A stretch of DNA of 64,000 nt, taken from NCBI GenBank assembly GCA_964247055.1, contig OZ176053.1, positions 3,100,001 to 3,164,000 on the forward strand, in the 5' to 3' direction. The notes beneath the pieces were generated by a model. It searched no databases, was not told where the DNA came from, and saw only the letters and a list, made by a program, of their open reading frames with translations. Shown piece after piece: positions 45,801-56,651 of this stretch (its first letter is position 1; each line of letters begins with the position of its first letter). This DNA is from Paragordius varius (taxonomy: Eukaryota; Nematomorpha). The position numbers were made by a program, and so were the translations under genes.

Positions 45801-46684
45801 GGTGTATATAAATATGTATTGTATATCACATAGCTTGAAGTGTCAGTATAACGATTAATGCAATAAATGCAGTTAGTTTTTTCATTTTTCTGCTATTAGA
45901 CAATATTTCGGATGCTCTCACATTCGTCATATAAAAATAATAGAATTAAGAAAACGCGTGGGCTAAATTTTATTTATTATATCATATGAATTGCTTAAAG
46001 TTAGTTGGAGAGCCCTTGAAACGATTGATTTAAATTGCATATTAGCTCATAAACAAATATTACGATTACGGTAAAATGTTTAAATTTTAAGCAATTAAAT
46101 GATTTTTTTTGTATATTACTTGCCCAAGGAATTTGAATGAATCTGAGTCTATATTAAATGGCAACTTTATAACTTGAAACTATTCTCCATATTTGGCTTT
46201 TAGTTATTGAAAAAAATAGATATCACCATTGGAATGTGCATTTTTTTCCATCTTTTATAACATACGAAAGGGCTAGAAAAGGGTTTTTGCGACGGACGTC
46301 AACGGATTTTTGCATTTATACTATTTTTTAGGGCTAAGGTTAAACAAAAAACTAATTTAAAAAATTGACTAGACTATGATTGCACATTCAATAAATAAAT
46401 AGCCATAACTAAATACGAATTGGCCACGTTTTCTCTAAATTACTTCAAAAAGATTTCCGGACTTGGTTTTAAAGCCAACTTTTCAGGTTTATATTATTAG
46501 TAAGTGTGCACAAAAATATTTATAACGACCATATTCGCACGAAACATAAATATCGCTCTGATGCAAAAATATTGTTAAAGACTTAGAACTTAAAACTCTT
46601 ACCGTCCTTTTCGGCGTCGGAATATAATGATAAAGTGATTAGAAAAGCCAAATATATAAAAATATTCAATTTAAAATCAGTCAT
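30873..46684 (-). CDS. M13 (neprilysin-type) zinc metallopeptidase, secreted form
   Basis: Sixteen exons join in phase: 46684-46603, 44026-43820, 43529-42829, 42353-42267, 42240-42089, 41333-41138, 34919-34824, 34799-34722, 34335-34173, 34091-34043, 33972-33905, 33481-33357, 32406-32341, 31780-31679, 31419-31340 and 30972-30873. They give about 783 aa. Family marks: [14 protein letters not shown] near the N terminus, VNAYY (substrate binding), zinc motif HELSH near residue 617, ENIAD near 677 (third zinc ligand and support Asp), HSPNRFR (the NEP His and Arg) and a Cys-rich C terminus. The first exon encodes [20 protein letters not shown], a signal peptide rather than the usual cytosolic tail and anchor, so it is probably secreted. 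The usual CxxW end reads CSLS. Expected role: cleavage of small peptides outside cells. Introns 4 and 7 are 26 and 24 nt; intron 6 (6.2 kb) houses a DNAJB6-like gene on the other strand. Confidence 0.93.
31025..31312. mobile_element. MITE of the 21-bp-array group, with hAT fragment inside
   Basis: Lies in the last intron of the M13 gene. The left end (TTTTGCACTTAAGTGTCTTT, then CACTTCAAGTTGGTC) and the right end (CAAGTTGGTCCTTGAAGGG, then AAATGGTATA) match the element at 49136-49715. A hAT-like tip (CAGTGATACTTAGACCGCGG at about 31090) starts inside it, so it seems to carry a nested fragment. Confidence 0.5.
34431..34688. mobile_element. CAGT-type MITE family M1, copy A (M13 intron 8)
   Basis: Imperfect terminal inverted repeats of about 40 bp (left TACAGTAAAAATTGAAGTTA, right end reading inward AATTATTTGGACAAAACG) with TA next to the left tip. 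It fills about two-thirds of the 386-nt intron between M13 exons 8 and 9. Same family as 47155-47436, 56651-56936 and 57657-57909. Confidence 0.7.
35640..35960 (+). mobile_element. LINE 3'-end fragment
   Basis: The plus strand encodes [18 protein letters not shown], then [17 protein letters not shown] and KKAGVKSRE, the typical C-terminal end of RTE-like and CR1-like LINE polyproteins ('FGH.ER....KK......GKRGRGRP...W......AGV.SR..QNR..W'). It is truncated at both ends and shifted in its last part. It lies in intron 6 of the M13 gene. Confidence 0.65.
36236..36890. repeat. Dispersed repeat X, inverted pair (foldback)
   Basis: The first arm (36236-36470, minus) and second arm (36668-36890, plus) are inverted copies of the X repeat. 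Each carries the ordered blocks around CGCTTTTGCG or ATCTCGGG, a TAGCCCATTTT-like block and TTTCGGAAGC or TTTAGGAGCC. Together they form a large imperfect palindrome inside M13 intron 6. A partial copy of the same family lies near 35430-35480. Confidence 0.6.
37175..37712. mobile_element. MITE with self-palindromic 30-bp terminal inverted repeats
   Basis: The arms at 37175-37204 and 37683-37712 are inverted copies, 29 of 30 bases identical. Each arm itself holds a hairpin (GGGGTATCTAAATACCCC on the left, GGGGTATTTAGCTACCCC on the right). The 480-bp interior is AT-rich and non-coding. It lies in M13 intron 6, upstream of the nested DNAJ gene. Confidence 0.7.
38012..38243. mobile_element. CAGT-type foldback MITE family M2
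   Basis: Two arms of about 95 bp (outer tips CAGTTATGTATCC and, inverted, CAATCATGTATCC; inner ends AACAAGAGCTCTAT) flank a loop of about 45 bp. TA flanks both tips, as for Tc1/mariner-mobilised elements. The right end lies only 74 bp upstream of the DNAJ start codon. Confidence 0.8.
38318..40950 (+). CDS. DNAJB6-like: DNAJB6/DNAJB2-type Hsp40 co-chaperone
   Basis: Eight exons join in phase: 38318-38382, 38407-38516, 38541-38759, 38821-38914, 39185-39523, 39806-40119, 40345-40429 and 40857-40950, giving about 439 aa. The J domain starts [20 protein letters not shown] and has the Hsp70-activating HPD ([13 protein letters not shown]). A G/F-type region follows ([11 protein letters not shown]), then a long His/Asn/Ser-rich stretch that makes it longer than human DNAJB6 (241 or 326 aa). 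The end is diagnostic of DNAJB6/B2: [12 protein letters not shown], then [19 protein letters not shown]. Family role: keeps aggregation-prone proteins soluble with Hsp70. Introns 1 and 2 are 24 nt each. The gene sits antisense inside intron 6 of the M13 peptidase, so its transcripts overlap that pre-mRNA. Confidence 0.93.
44080..44258. mobile_element. hAT-like MITE remnant
   Basis: Left tip CAGAGGTATTTAAACCGCGG; the right tip, inverted, reads CAGTGGACCAATATTTAAAG. The GCGGCC core and the following block match the fragment at about 31090-31220. Flanks share GTTTAG, but the target duplication is not exact. Lies in M13 intron 1. Confidence 0.5.
44262..44420 (-). mobile_element. tRNA-derived SINE, copy 2
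   Basis: The minus-strand head has an A-box-like TGGCAGTAGTTAGGGC and a B-box-like GAGTTCGAACCC, then the shared body with CATCACTGTCAGCCCTGGGC and a tail ending GCGAGACTCTAAACC. The same family is at 24438-24625. Lies in M13 intron 1. Confidence 0.75.
44425..46600. other. Rest of M13 intron 1
   Basis: AT-rich intron sequence. I see no exon, RNA gene or further named element here. Confidence 0.4.
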
Positions 46685-46986
46685 CCATAATTTATTTGAA
46701 ATAAATAAATAAACAATTTTTTGAAAATATTTTTCTCCAAATTTATTATATTATAGGAATTTGAGAAATATTGATTTTCATCAATCAAAATCAATCAACA
46801 ATTTGTTTATGTTTTTCAACATTTTTGAAATTCCACGTTGAGTGTTTCCATTATTCCACCTATGCAAACATTCACACTTGTTAATTAATATATTATCATT
46901 ATAATATTATCATTTTTAATTAGTATATAGGAATTTTTGACCCCCTTTTTTAGGATATAAAATGGCCATTATCCATATTATATATA

Positions 46987-49900
46987 TCATTCTCGTAATG
47001 TTATAATGTTATTGTTATTTTTGGCTGGGATTTGCAATTGGGAAACTGAAAATGCAGAAGATGTTGTTGGTTTATCATGGGTAGAACCTATTTATTTTTT
47101 TCAATAAACAAAAAATATATGGACAACTACCATTCAATAATTTTTAGTAAGTTACAGTAAAAATTGAAATTATACAGGACAAAACGCATAAAAATAAAAA
47201 AATTTTCTTACAACCATATTTTAAATGTTTGATTTTAAAAATTACTTGTTTTGTCCAAAATAGGCAATAAAGATGTTAATTATTGGTAATATAATCAATT
47301 ATATATTTTATAATTGTTATTACTAAATTAAATAGGGAAATTCAAAAGGTGCAAAAAAAAGATGGTTGTCTTTTATAAAAAAAACATTTGTTTATGTTTT
47401 TATTTTAGGTTTGTCTGTATTATTTTAATTTAATTGAAAAATTACCTATGGGTGGATTTGAGGCGCTAACTATGCTTACGAGCTTATCTTTGGAGCCCGG
47501 GGCATTTTCTCGATGAGCACCTTTATTTTTATAATAAGCTATAATGATTGTTATAGCAAATATAGTTAGGGCACATGCTATAACAAGTCCTATCAAAAAT
47601 GGACCATTTGAAAGTAATCGTTTACTCAGAGATTTTTTGGCCGTATCTGTTAATCGTTCTGCTTTGGCACACCTTAAATGATAATCAATTAGGGCAGGAT
47701 AAACATAATTAAGAGAAGCACTACTTTAAAAGTATCTTAATTTGAGTTACATGATCAAAATAAAATTACTATTTAGACCGAAAACAATGGGACTATGTGA
47801 ACGAGCATTAAGCCATGCATTTGGGTGAATATATCGATTCAAGTGGCTCAATTGATATATAGGTTTTATATAATGTATGATTTAAAAGTTAAAAATTTTG
47901 ATCAAACCTTTTTTGCTCAAGAAAATTTATTAACAAAAACAAAATTGGGAACCACTTGAGTCGACTGATTCATATGATTTATTCACATTAGCAAAAATTT
48001 GAATCGGCTTGAAGGCTCATTCACATGGTCCACAGACTACAAAAATTATTTTTCAAAGACTAAATTTATTAATTATTTTATTGCATTTCTTATTAAATAA
48101 TATTATGTGTAACCTAAAACGTGTGGACATTTCTTCGCCCGTAAGACATTCACATCTATTTTTATGACAACGACCATTTTCACTGTTGATTTGGCAATCG
48201 GCATCGTATACACAAGTAAAGCCGCGTTTTACCTTAACCCTATCATCATCAATTTCATAATGTGGTTGCCCAGCTTTATCATTCTTATTCCTTATAACTA
48301 AGCTACTTTCAGTTATTACATTTTTTAGGGTTACACCTGTAGGTGTAGAATGTCGCAAACGATCATTTAATTTGGAGAATTGATTACCATGAATAATTGA
48401 TTTATTACATGTTTTATTTTTATCCATACTAGGGTAACAAGTACAATTCTCAAACGATGCTGAGTTTATACAGAAAACGTAATGTTCAGTAGGTGCGCAT
48501 GTTACATTTCGATACCTTTGTAACAAGTGACGAAATGAATCCGTCAAATATATCCAATGGTTTTTTGCATCTTGAGTTATCAAGTCGCTAGGATATTGCC
48601 ATGTTTTTGTTGTTAATTGTTTTTGAGTTTGAATTTTTTGTAGGGAATCAATTCTAAAGTGTCTAGTGGTGTGAAACATGAATTGTAACAACGGAGCCGT
48701 AGTTTTGGATTCAAGAGTTTGTTTGAATACAACGATGATTTTTTTACTCATGGCTGTGCCCATCCTATTTTTTGCCAAGCATGCCAGTTCTGACCGTTTT
48801 ATGAGGGCAAAATTGGTTATAATTAGCTTAGGCCCAATATCTGAAATAGCGAATTAAAATTTGATGATTTGTATTAATTAGATTTTTACGGAAAAATTAA
48901 GACAATACAGGTGATAGAATTGGGGCCTGGTGGTACAAATTAGTCTTATTAATTTTTATGCATTGATGTTTAAAAATTCATAACTTATTTTTGCGGGTGG
49001 GCCCGCCCATATTATAACGCTGCTAGATATTATCCTAAAATTTTTGTCAATGAATATTGACAACGTAAAAAATTAACCAATATATCCGAACTAAGCGCCA
49101 GATCCGGTATTCGCAATAAGTGGAGAAGTTATATACCATTTGCACTTCAAGAGTGTCCTTGAACACTTCAAGTTGGTCCTTTGACTTTTTTGTTTTGTTT
49201 TTAACTTTCAATCAAATCGTAAATAATTCATCGATTTTATTGTTTTTAACCTATTTCCTATTATTTAATATAAATTTTAAATCGATATCAACTTTTAATC
49301 TTTGAGAAACCGTATATCTTTATTAATTTCTTAAATTATTTTTGGATATTTATAAGATTTTAACACGAAATGAAAAAATATTTAAATTTTCTGGGTTATT
49401 AATTAAAAATTTTCATTAAAAACATTTAAAAGTCAATAATTTTGTTCAATTGGAAAAAAATAGTTTGAAACAAAAAAAAGTGGTTTTCAATAAAATTTTT
49501 TATATTTAAATGAATAAATATATAATAAATAGAGAAAATTAGGTAAATAAATAATAAAATAAAAAAATAAATGCAAATTATGGTTAAATCAAAATTTATA
49601 AATTTTAAGGACCAACTTGAAGTGTTCAAAAACCAACTTGAAATGTTCAAGGACCAACTTGAACTGTTCAAGGACCAACTTGAAGTGTTCAAAGACACTC
49701 TTGAAGTGCAAATGGTATATTATTGTTGCAGTTAGTCGGAATCGACCTTAGCAACAACAACAAAGAGCCTTCCATTTCTCTTTTTATCTCCAATAATAGC
49801 AAATATATTAACTCGATATAATGACTTTGTTGCACATAATTTTATGATCGAAAGATGGTAAACCTTTGCTCAGGCTTGCTCTTTTTGAAAAATCGTATCT

Positions 49901-52900
49901 TAAAAACAATAAAAAGCCTTTTTCACATTGTAAATCAAAAAAGTCAACTAAATTAACTAATATCATCTATAAAAAGTATAGGGAAAACATTAAAAATAAA
50001 ATTGATTCAATTACGGTAGAGTGTGCCATTCTTAATCCATAAAAAGTAGGGTGGTGGTTCAGTTGAAGCCATACATTCCAAAACTAACATTTCGCCAGGG
50101 CTCATATCATATATTGTGTAATCTAGATTGCTACTATTGACCTCCTCGGGTGCTTTATTCGCTTTTACATGTACGTTGTGTGGGATGGACATCATAGCTA
50201 ATTTAGTGGAAACTTTGTTGTTTTTCAGGCCAAAGCTTTGATTTATGTATAGATATTCCCATTTACAACTATTGAATGATTCAATAAAAATAATTTGTAG
50301 ATAAATATATGGCTTGAAACCGAAAGCATAAAAAACCAACCACATTACCAGTTTCTTTTCAGAAAATAGTTTTAAAACTTTTAAAAAAGAATAAAAATCG
50401 GTTTAATTTTCAATAGGCCGGAATAAGGAAAAAGGTAATGAATAAAATACATATAATAACAATAATGGTATAAATCAGGGCTTCTCAAACTTTTGTAGTT
50501 CCCGACCCCATTTATGATTGCGAGTTTCTTAACGACCCCAACAAATATAAAAGAAAAATAATAGTTTCTTAGAAATAACACTTAGAAATTTTGTTGATAA
50601 TATTTATCAGGATTATTTCGGTTTTGAGAGATGGACAAAAATAAATCTACAATTTTTATAAATTTCTATGACATTTTCTGATTCATAGTAAATTTATAGA
50701 AGATACTAGCAGGCCCTGTCACGCTTCGGTGTGGCGTAGTCTCACCGATAATTATTCTTAATAATTTGCAATAAATAGAATGGAGGTAAAAAATAATAAT
50801 AAACATATTTAATAAAAAGAATGTGTTTAATTATTCTTTTACAGGTTTTTGCATAGGCTGAAATATTGTTTACTCGAAATCCACCATATTCTGACCCTTA
50901 TTAAAGTTAATATTCAACTATCATTGAATTTATTTTAAGATATTCGTTTTACGAAATCATGGTTAAAAGTTCTAATTTGAAATTATATTCATACAGCTGG
51001 GATCAAGGGATATAAAAAGTAAATCATTTGTGTTCCCTTTTTAAAAGAAAGAATGATATTATACAAACTCCCCAGAAATGTGTTTAACTGAACTCGTATG
51101 GCTTCGTAAGTTTTTTGAAAATTAGCTCCAAAACTATGCCTATTTTGTATGGCGTCTCAGTTTTAAACCGGTAGACCACACTCATATACCTATATTAAAA
51201 AAGCGCTGAGTTAAATTGTTTGCCTTTATAGGGTAAATATTCGAAATCATCATTGATACCATCGTCTTATGGGTTATTCAAAAAAATACAACACTAAATA
51301 ATCGTTATATGATGGCGTTTTAGGGTATAAAGGCCCCAAATTAACGGCTAATAAAAAAAACCGATCGTAATTTTACCTAGTTACGGGTAATATTTTAAGC
51401 TTTTAATGAGTTCATATGGCTTCATAAATTTTCTGTAAATTAGCTCCAAAACAATGCAATTTCTATATAGTGGCGCAGTTTTAGCGGCTATCTGTTTACC
51501 CAGCAGCCAATATTAGAAAACGCAAGACTAAAATTTTTGTCTTTTAACAGAGAATAACTCGAAACTTAAGTGAATTTTAACGGTCTCATACCCTGGGCAA
51601 AATATTATTTAGTTTTTTTAAAAAAATGGCATTTTACGAGGGGAACGTAAAAAGAGAGAGACTAAATTAAAAAGGTAAGCCGACTAGGTTCGGCGCAATC
51701 AAAAAAAGTAAAAATAATTATATTTGAAATCGAATGCTACAACACGTTTTCCAGAAAATTGTCTCCACACGATTTTTCAGGACTGTTTTCAAAAAACGCC
51801 CTTTTATTACACTGGGTGGCCCGAAGGAGCCTAATTTAAAAAGGGCGAAGCTATTGTCGGGGCATTCATTAATGATTGTATTTTTTGACATTTGGATTTG
51901 AATGAGTCCAGCGGTTTTCCGGAAACAAATCACAAAGCCAGCATTTTCCATTTTTATAAATATAATGATTATAATGATCGGAATAGAAATGCAGGTATAA
52001 ACAGTCTTTCAGAACCAGAAGATTTTATGATATCTTTATCTACGATGATTGTTATTTTTATAACAATAATTTTACAAGTTAAAAACATTTTTTGTTAAAT
52101 TGTATTTTATCACTCGCGACCCCAAATGGGGTCGCGACCTATAGTTTAAGAAGCCCTGGTCTAAATAGTACATAAATTTTCCTAAAGCAAATGTTTTAGC
52201 CTAATTTTAGAGTAAAGTCCAAATATCTATCTTAAATAAATAAGATATGTGGTTTTTTCGGAATAAATTTTATAAAATAAAATTATACGAAAGAGATAAA
52301 ATTTTATCGTACGTCACAATTGAATTATCATAAGTTTCATCTAAATTGATCGTTGAAGATATGACATGTTTCTCATCGGCACTCCACCTAAGATCTTGCA
52401 AAGTTTCTTCCGCCAACACTTTTGATCGGGTAGAATTTGTCCAATTAACATAAATTGCTACCCTATTTTATAATTTAAGATAAATAAATATAATTAACTT
52501 GTGAGTTTAACTAAGTCGTTAATAGAGAGTATTTGAAGGATGTTGCATATCTTATACACACCTTAGTTTTTATTGGAATTAATCATATTAAATAGAGGAA
52601 AGTTAGTAGACCTACCCTTAGTCAATACAATAAAACCTAGCTCATTCCAAATGTATATAAGCCGTTAATTGGCCAATTGTTCAAATAGAATTAGTAACAA
52701 TGCATGATATATTTTATAAGAAAACACTAATCAAAAATACTTTATTTCTGGGAAAACTCCTTTAATAATACAATTAATTTGGGTTCCTCCACCTTTTCCT
52801 GCAAAAATAACCGTTTTTGAATCTGTACCATTACTATTATTTAGAGCCAATCTTGATACCCCATCGACAAAGTTATTTTCGGTGATGGTAATTTTGAAAA

Positions 52901-55900
52901 GGGTAGGTGGTTTAGGTGTTTCATGAATAATTAATTCTATGGCCTATAAAAATTTGGAAATTAGTTATTTTATTTTAAATAGATGTTTTGGAAAAAAAAA
53001 TTTCTAAAATTAACCCTATACTTATTATCCGTTAGATCATTAATAATGTTTAGCGACATAAATAATTGTAAAAAGTGTTTTTTTATTAGATGTGTTAATA
53101 CCTGTTGACCATTATGCGGACACGTACATAATTCATTATTATCCGCATTTTGCAGGAGGTTCATAAACGAGCAATAATATATGCCATTTTGTTCTTCTGG
53201 CGATTTTGCGACAAAACCAACTTTGAGATATGCGTTTTTGTCAGCAATTAGTTTGCCAAGAGACCATCTAATAAATCGGTTATCAAATCCTTTACTTACA
53301 TAGCATAAAATAACCACGACAGATTTTACCAATAGTAAATTAGGCGTTAAGATAATATGTCTATATAAAAATATATAACATAAAATGTATTAAATTGGTT
53401 AACGTTTACTTGGGGGACTTTCACTGGTTCAAATTTATTTTGTCATAAGGGCCTTTCTTATCAATTTTGAATTTGTAAGAGATATCACATAAAAATAAAA
53501 TCGATAATTGTCAATTGCATGTCGATACAAGACGAGATTTATAAATTTAAAGCACAATTAACTAAAATCCTATATTTAGCAATCAGAAAGTTTAATGGTT
53601 GCTTCAAAGTTTAGAATGAAGAGTTTATAAAATTACAAACGAACAACAAGTATTATTGAATTGTCGGTTGATGCAATGATTTTATTTTTTTCTTCTTTTA
53701 CATTTTTTATAACTTTGGGATTAATTTTTAATTAATTTCATGTATATTTTCCATAAATACATTTACTATTCAGATTCACCCTTGAACAATTCAAAATCAC
53801 CCTCAAACAATTCAAATTCACCCTTGAACAATTCAAATTCAGCCTAAAAATAAATTATGTGTTTTCGGGATAATATAATTCATCATTAATATGAATTATA
53901 TTTTTACGACATAGTTTATCATTTTTTCAGCATTATATTGATTTTAAACAGAATTTTATATTTTAAAAATATTATAAAATAAAGGTAATTTTTAATCTTA
54001 AAAAACACAAAATTTATTTTAGGCTGAATTGAACTGTTCAAGGGTTATTTACAATAAATGGTATAGCCTCTTAGCCCTCTCTTTATAAATCTCAATGAAA
54101 GAAATTTATAGAGATTGCATGGATCAAGAAGCGACCCCAGTTTAGTAAAAATAAAATTTGTAGGCCTGACGCTTCTGATTTCAGCATCCAAATAATAAAT
54201 AATACGCGTGTAGGAATAACTAATAAATTCGAAACTTTTAAATTATTTATTACCATTTATACATAAATATAAAGTTTAACAGCATATATAATGAATTTCA
54301 AAATATAAGTAGCCGTGTTCTGCTGTGTACTGTGAGTCGAAGGCAATGATATATCATTTACAGTTCAAATTCACCTTCGAACAATTCAAATTCACCCTAA
54401 AAATAAATTGTGTTTTCGAACTAGTATAATTCATTATTAATATGAAATATATGTTTATGATATAATTTATTATTTTTTCAGTATTATTTTAATTTAAAAC
54501 AAAACTTTTATTTTTGAAAAATATATAAAATATAGGTAATTTTTAATTTTAAAAAACATATTTTATTTGAGGGTAAATTTGAATTGTTTGAGGGTGAATT
54601 TGAATTGTTTGAGGGTGAATTTGAATTGTTCAAGGGTGAATTTGAATTGTTCAAGGGTGAATTTGAATTCAAGGATGAATTTGAATTGTTTAAGGGTGAA
54701 AACTGTAAATGGTATATACAATGGCCGGGGCATTAACGAAAACTAAGATAGCCACAATTTTATCCCGATTTAAGATTATTAACACAAAAATTATATTTTT
54801 AATTTATACATGCGATATGGGCACAAGAAGTATTGTATTTCTCTGTATTGACACAAATTTATGTGAAATTCGATTGAAAATATTTTTTATACGGCCTTTA
54901 TATGGTTTCGTAGGTCAGTTGTTTGAAATATGAAAGTTTATTATGATAAAGCCAAACCCATCGGCATATATTAATAAAATATTGGTGTGCAACAGGGGTG
55001 TCCAACACGAATGGGGGGCCGTATTTAAAAATGTAAATACAAAGAATCGATAGTACTGTATTAATATATATAATTTTTCTAAAGAATTCAAGACATGAAC
55101 ACAAAACATATTCTTTATACGGATAATATTAATTTAAGCATTTAATTTTCAAGATCATTAAAATAAATTATTTTTGCAAATTATATATTTTTATTTAATA
55201 AATACTAAATTTTTTTTGCAGGCAGTATGGGGTAGGAGGGCCGCATGGACCACCTGATCTACAATTTAAATTGGCCTATATTTTTTTAATTTGTTTCGAG
55301 GCCATAAATTAGTAAAAATTGTTTGCGTAATAACCTTATTTTTACAGGCTGGGGTTCGAATTACTTTTATTTTCATTATTTTTCGTTAAAGGTTTTTCAA
55401 TAAAAGTCGAGAATAAAAATCTAATTTTTTATTCATTAGCTTAAATTATATAATAGGTATGAGTAGGCTTTATAAATATAATATATTTACGCCTCATATT
55501 TCCTCATCAACTCATGTTGCAAAAGTAAGGAATCACTCTTAATATATTTTTTAGGATTCATAGCAATCAAAGATTCTGGCATATCAAAATTATCTTCTGC
55601 GTCACTTAAATTAGTATTGCTGTTATAAATATCATCATCGTATTCCGATTGATCTAAGCTCTTTGGAAACTTCATTAACGCAATTTTTAAACATTCAGTG
55701 TTCGTTTTTCCTGCTGCAAGGCAGGGATTTAATAAAAATTTTGGCCTTACTGATTCTTTATCACTGTTCTCCATATCTGGATTACCGAACAAAATTTCTG
55801 TCGGGTAATGGCATGTTAAAACAATCCTGTCCTGTACTAGAGCATGGTATTTACTGACATGCATATTAGCGTAATTAAATACACCCCTATTGGGTTCATA

Positions 55901-56227
55901 TAAATTTAATTCAATATCCTCCTCAATAATTGGACAATGAGGACAGATTTCGAAATCGTAAGTTAATTTATTCACTATATCTGTGTCATCATTTTGGTAG
56001 GAATTATTAAAATATGCACTTTGATTTGATTCGTGTTGTAAAAATGCAATCTTTTCCTGAATCCTTCCCTGGTGTTTAAACGTATCCGGATGTTTTAAAT
56101 GATATAGAAAACAATGCACATTGTATGATAAAGTAAAACATAATAAAATGGACACTAAATTGATAACCAATTTTGAGGAAAACAGTAAATAGAAATTTGG
56201 TGTTTTAAGATCAATAATATTCCACAT
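46987..56227 (-). CDS. Single-pass Ig-superfamily receptor with EGF-like module
   Basis: Eight exons join in phase: 56227-55491, 53360-53102, 52943-52741, 52462-52313, 50268-50015, 48840-48129, 47672-47446 and 47087-46987, giving about 880 aa. The N terminus has a hydrophobic segment (about residues 15-40), a signal or anchor. Ig-type strand pairs follow: RIVLTCHY; VVVILCYVSKG...RWSLGKLI with NGIYYCSF; TQINCIIKGVFPEI...NSIVTCKW; MLVLECMASTEPPPYFLWIK with SELACLAKNRMG. A Cys-rich part ends in an EGF-like module (CVYDADC...GRCHKNRCECLTGEEMC). One membrane span follows (GPFLIGLVIACALTIFAITI) and then a short Ser/Asn-rich tail. The last EGF cysteine is supplied by exon 7, which fixes the junction. 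I do not recognise an orthologue; a surface adhesion or guidance receptor is the plain guess. Introns 1, 4, 5 and 7 carry MITEs. Confidence 0.8.
47155..47436. mobile_element. CAGT-type MITE family M1, copy B (Ig-receptor intron 7)
   Basis: Left tip TTACAGTAAAAATTGAAATT; right tip, inverted, CAATTAAATTAAAATAATAC followed by AGACAAAC. It makes up about 282 of the 358 nt of the intron, leaving only about 10 nt before it on the donor side. Confidence 0.7.
49136..49715. mobile_element. MITE with 21-bp subterminal tandem array, subfamily 1
   Basis: Tips CCATTTGCACTTCAAGAGTG and its inverted copy, flanked by TATA on both sides. The right end carries about five tandem 21-bp units (consensus AAGGACCAACTTGAAGTGTT plus C); the left end has one to two inverted units. 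The AT-rich interior is non-coding. Lies in intron 5 of the Ig receptor. Confidence 0.8.
50476..52158. mobile_element. hAT-type non-autonomous element with 8-bp target duplication
   Basis: Terminal inverted repeats CAGGGCTTCTCAAACT and, inverted on the right, CAGGGCTTCTTAAACT. It is flanked by GTATAAAT (50468-50475) and GTCTAAAT (52159-52166), an 8-bp target duplication with one change, as expected for hAT. Just inside, both ends carry a CGACCCCA-type block. The 1,683-bp interior has no transposase; from about 51080 to 51965 it holds the 315-bp unit and right block also found in the array at 15960-17880. Lies in intron 4 of the Ig receptor. Confidence 0.85.
53760..54061. mobile_element. MITE with 21-bp subterminal array, subfamily 2, copy 1
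   Basis: The left end carries about four units of the 21-bp repeat (core TTCAAATTCACCCTTGAACA); the right end ends AAATGG followed by TATA. The interior matches that of 54354-54712 (block CCTAAAAATAAATT...GTGTTTTCG). Lies in intron 1 of the Ig receptor. Confidence 0.7.
54354..54712. mobile_element. MITE with 21-bp subterminal array, subfamily 2, copy 2
   Basis: Tips TCATTTACAGTTCAAATTCA and, inverted, CCATTTACAGTTTTCACCC, with TATA on both flanks. The right end holds six to seven 21-bp units (core TTTGAATTGTTCAAGGGTGA); the left end holds one to two inverted units. It lies in intron 1 of the Ig receptor, close to copy 1. Confidence 0.8.
54993..55256. mobile_element. hAT-like MITE
   Basis: Left tip CAGGGGTGTCCAACACGAAT, inverted right tip CAGGTGGTCCATGCGGCCCT, with GGGCCG-type blocks just inside both ends. 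The flanking 8-mers GTGTGCAA and ATCTACAA agree at 5 of 8 positions, compatible with an old 8-bp target duplication. Confidence 0.65.
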
Positions 56228-56465
56228 CAGGTTGTTAAATAAGGACAACGAATAATAAATAATTATATTAAATCATATATTCTGCCAACCAATTATTTTT
56301 GATCGGATGACAAATGATATAAAATACGATATAGTGTGGATTTCATTTCATTTTTTGGTATTAAATTAGAATCAAATTTTCGATTAAATGTATTATAATA
56401 ATAAGTGTATAGAATGACACACAGTATTTTACTATAAAAATTTATTAATACATAAATATTATCAA

Positions 56466-56605
56466 CTAAGCTTCGACAATTTTTAATTTTTCCTTCAAGT
56501 AACGGGTAGAGATATCATAACTACCCAAAAATATTGCACCACCCAAGGAAATCCAAATGACACGTGGAATTATTCCAGAAAATAATCTAAATTATGGAGA
56601 AAAAA

Positions 56606-56651
<46 letters not shown>

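Noticed and set aside
49426-49698. Minus-strand open frame of repeated SLNTSSWS units
   Set aside because: It only reads through the 21-bp subterminal array of a MITE; the repeat period explains the peptide repeat.
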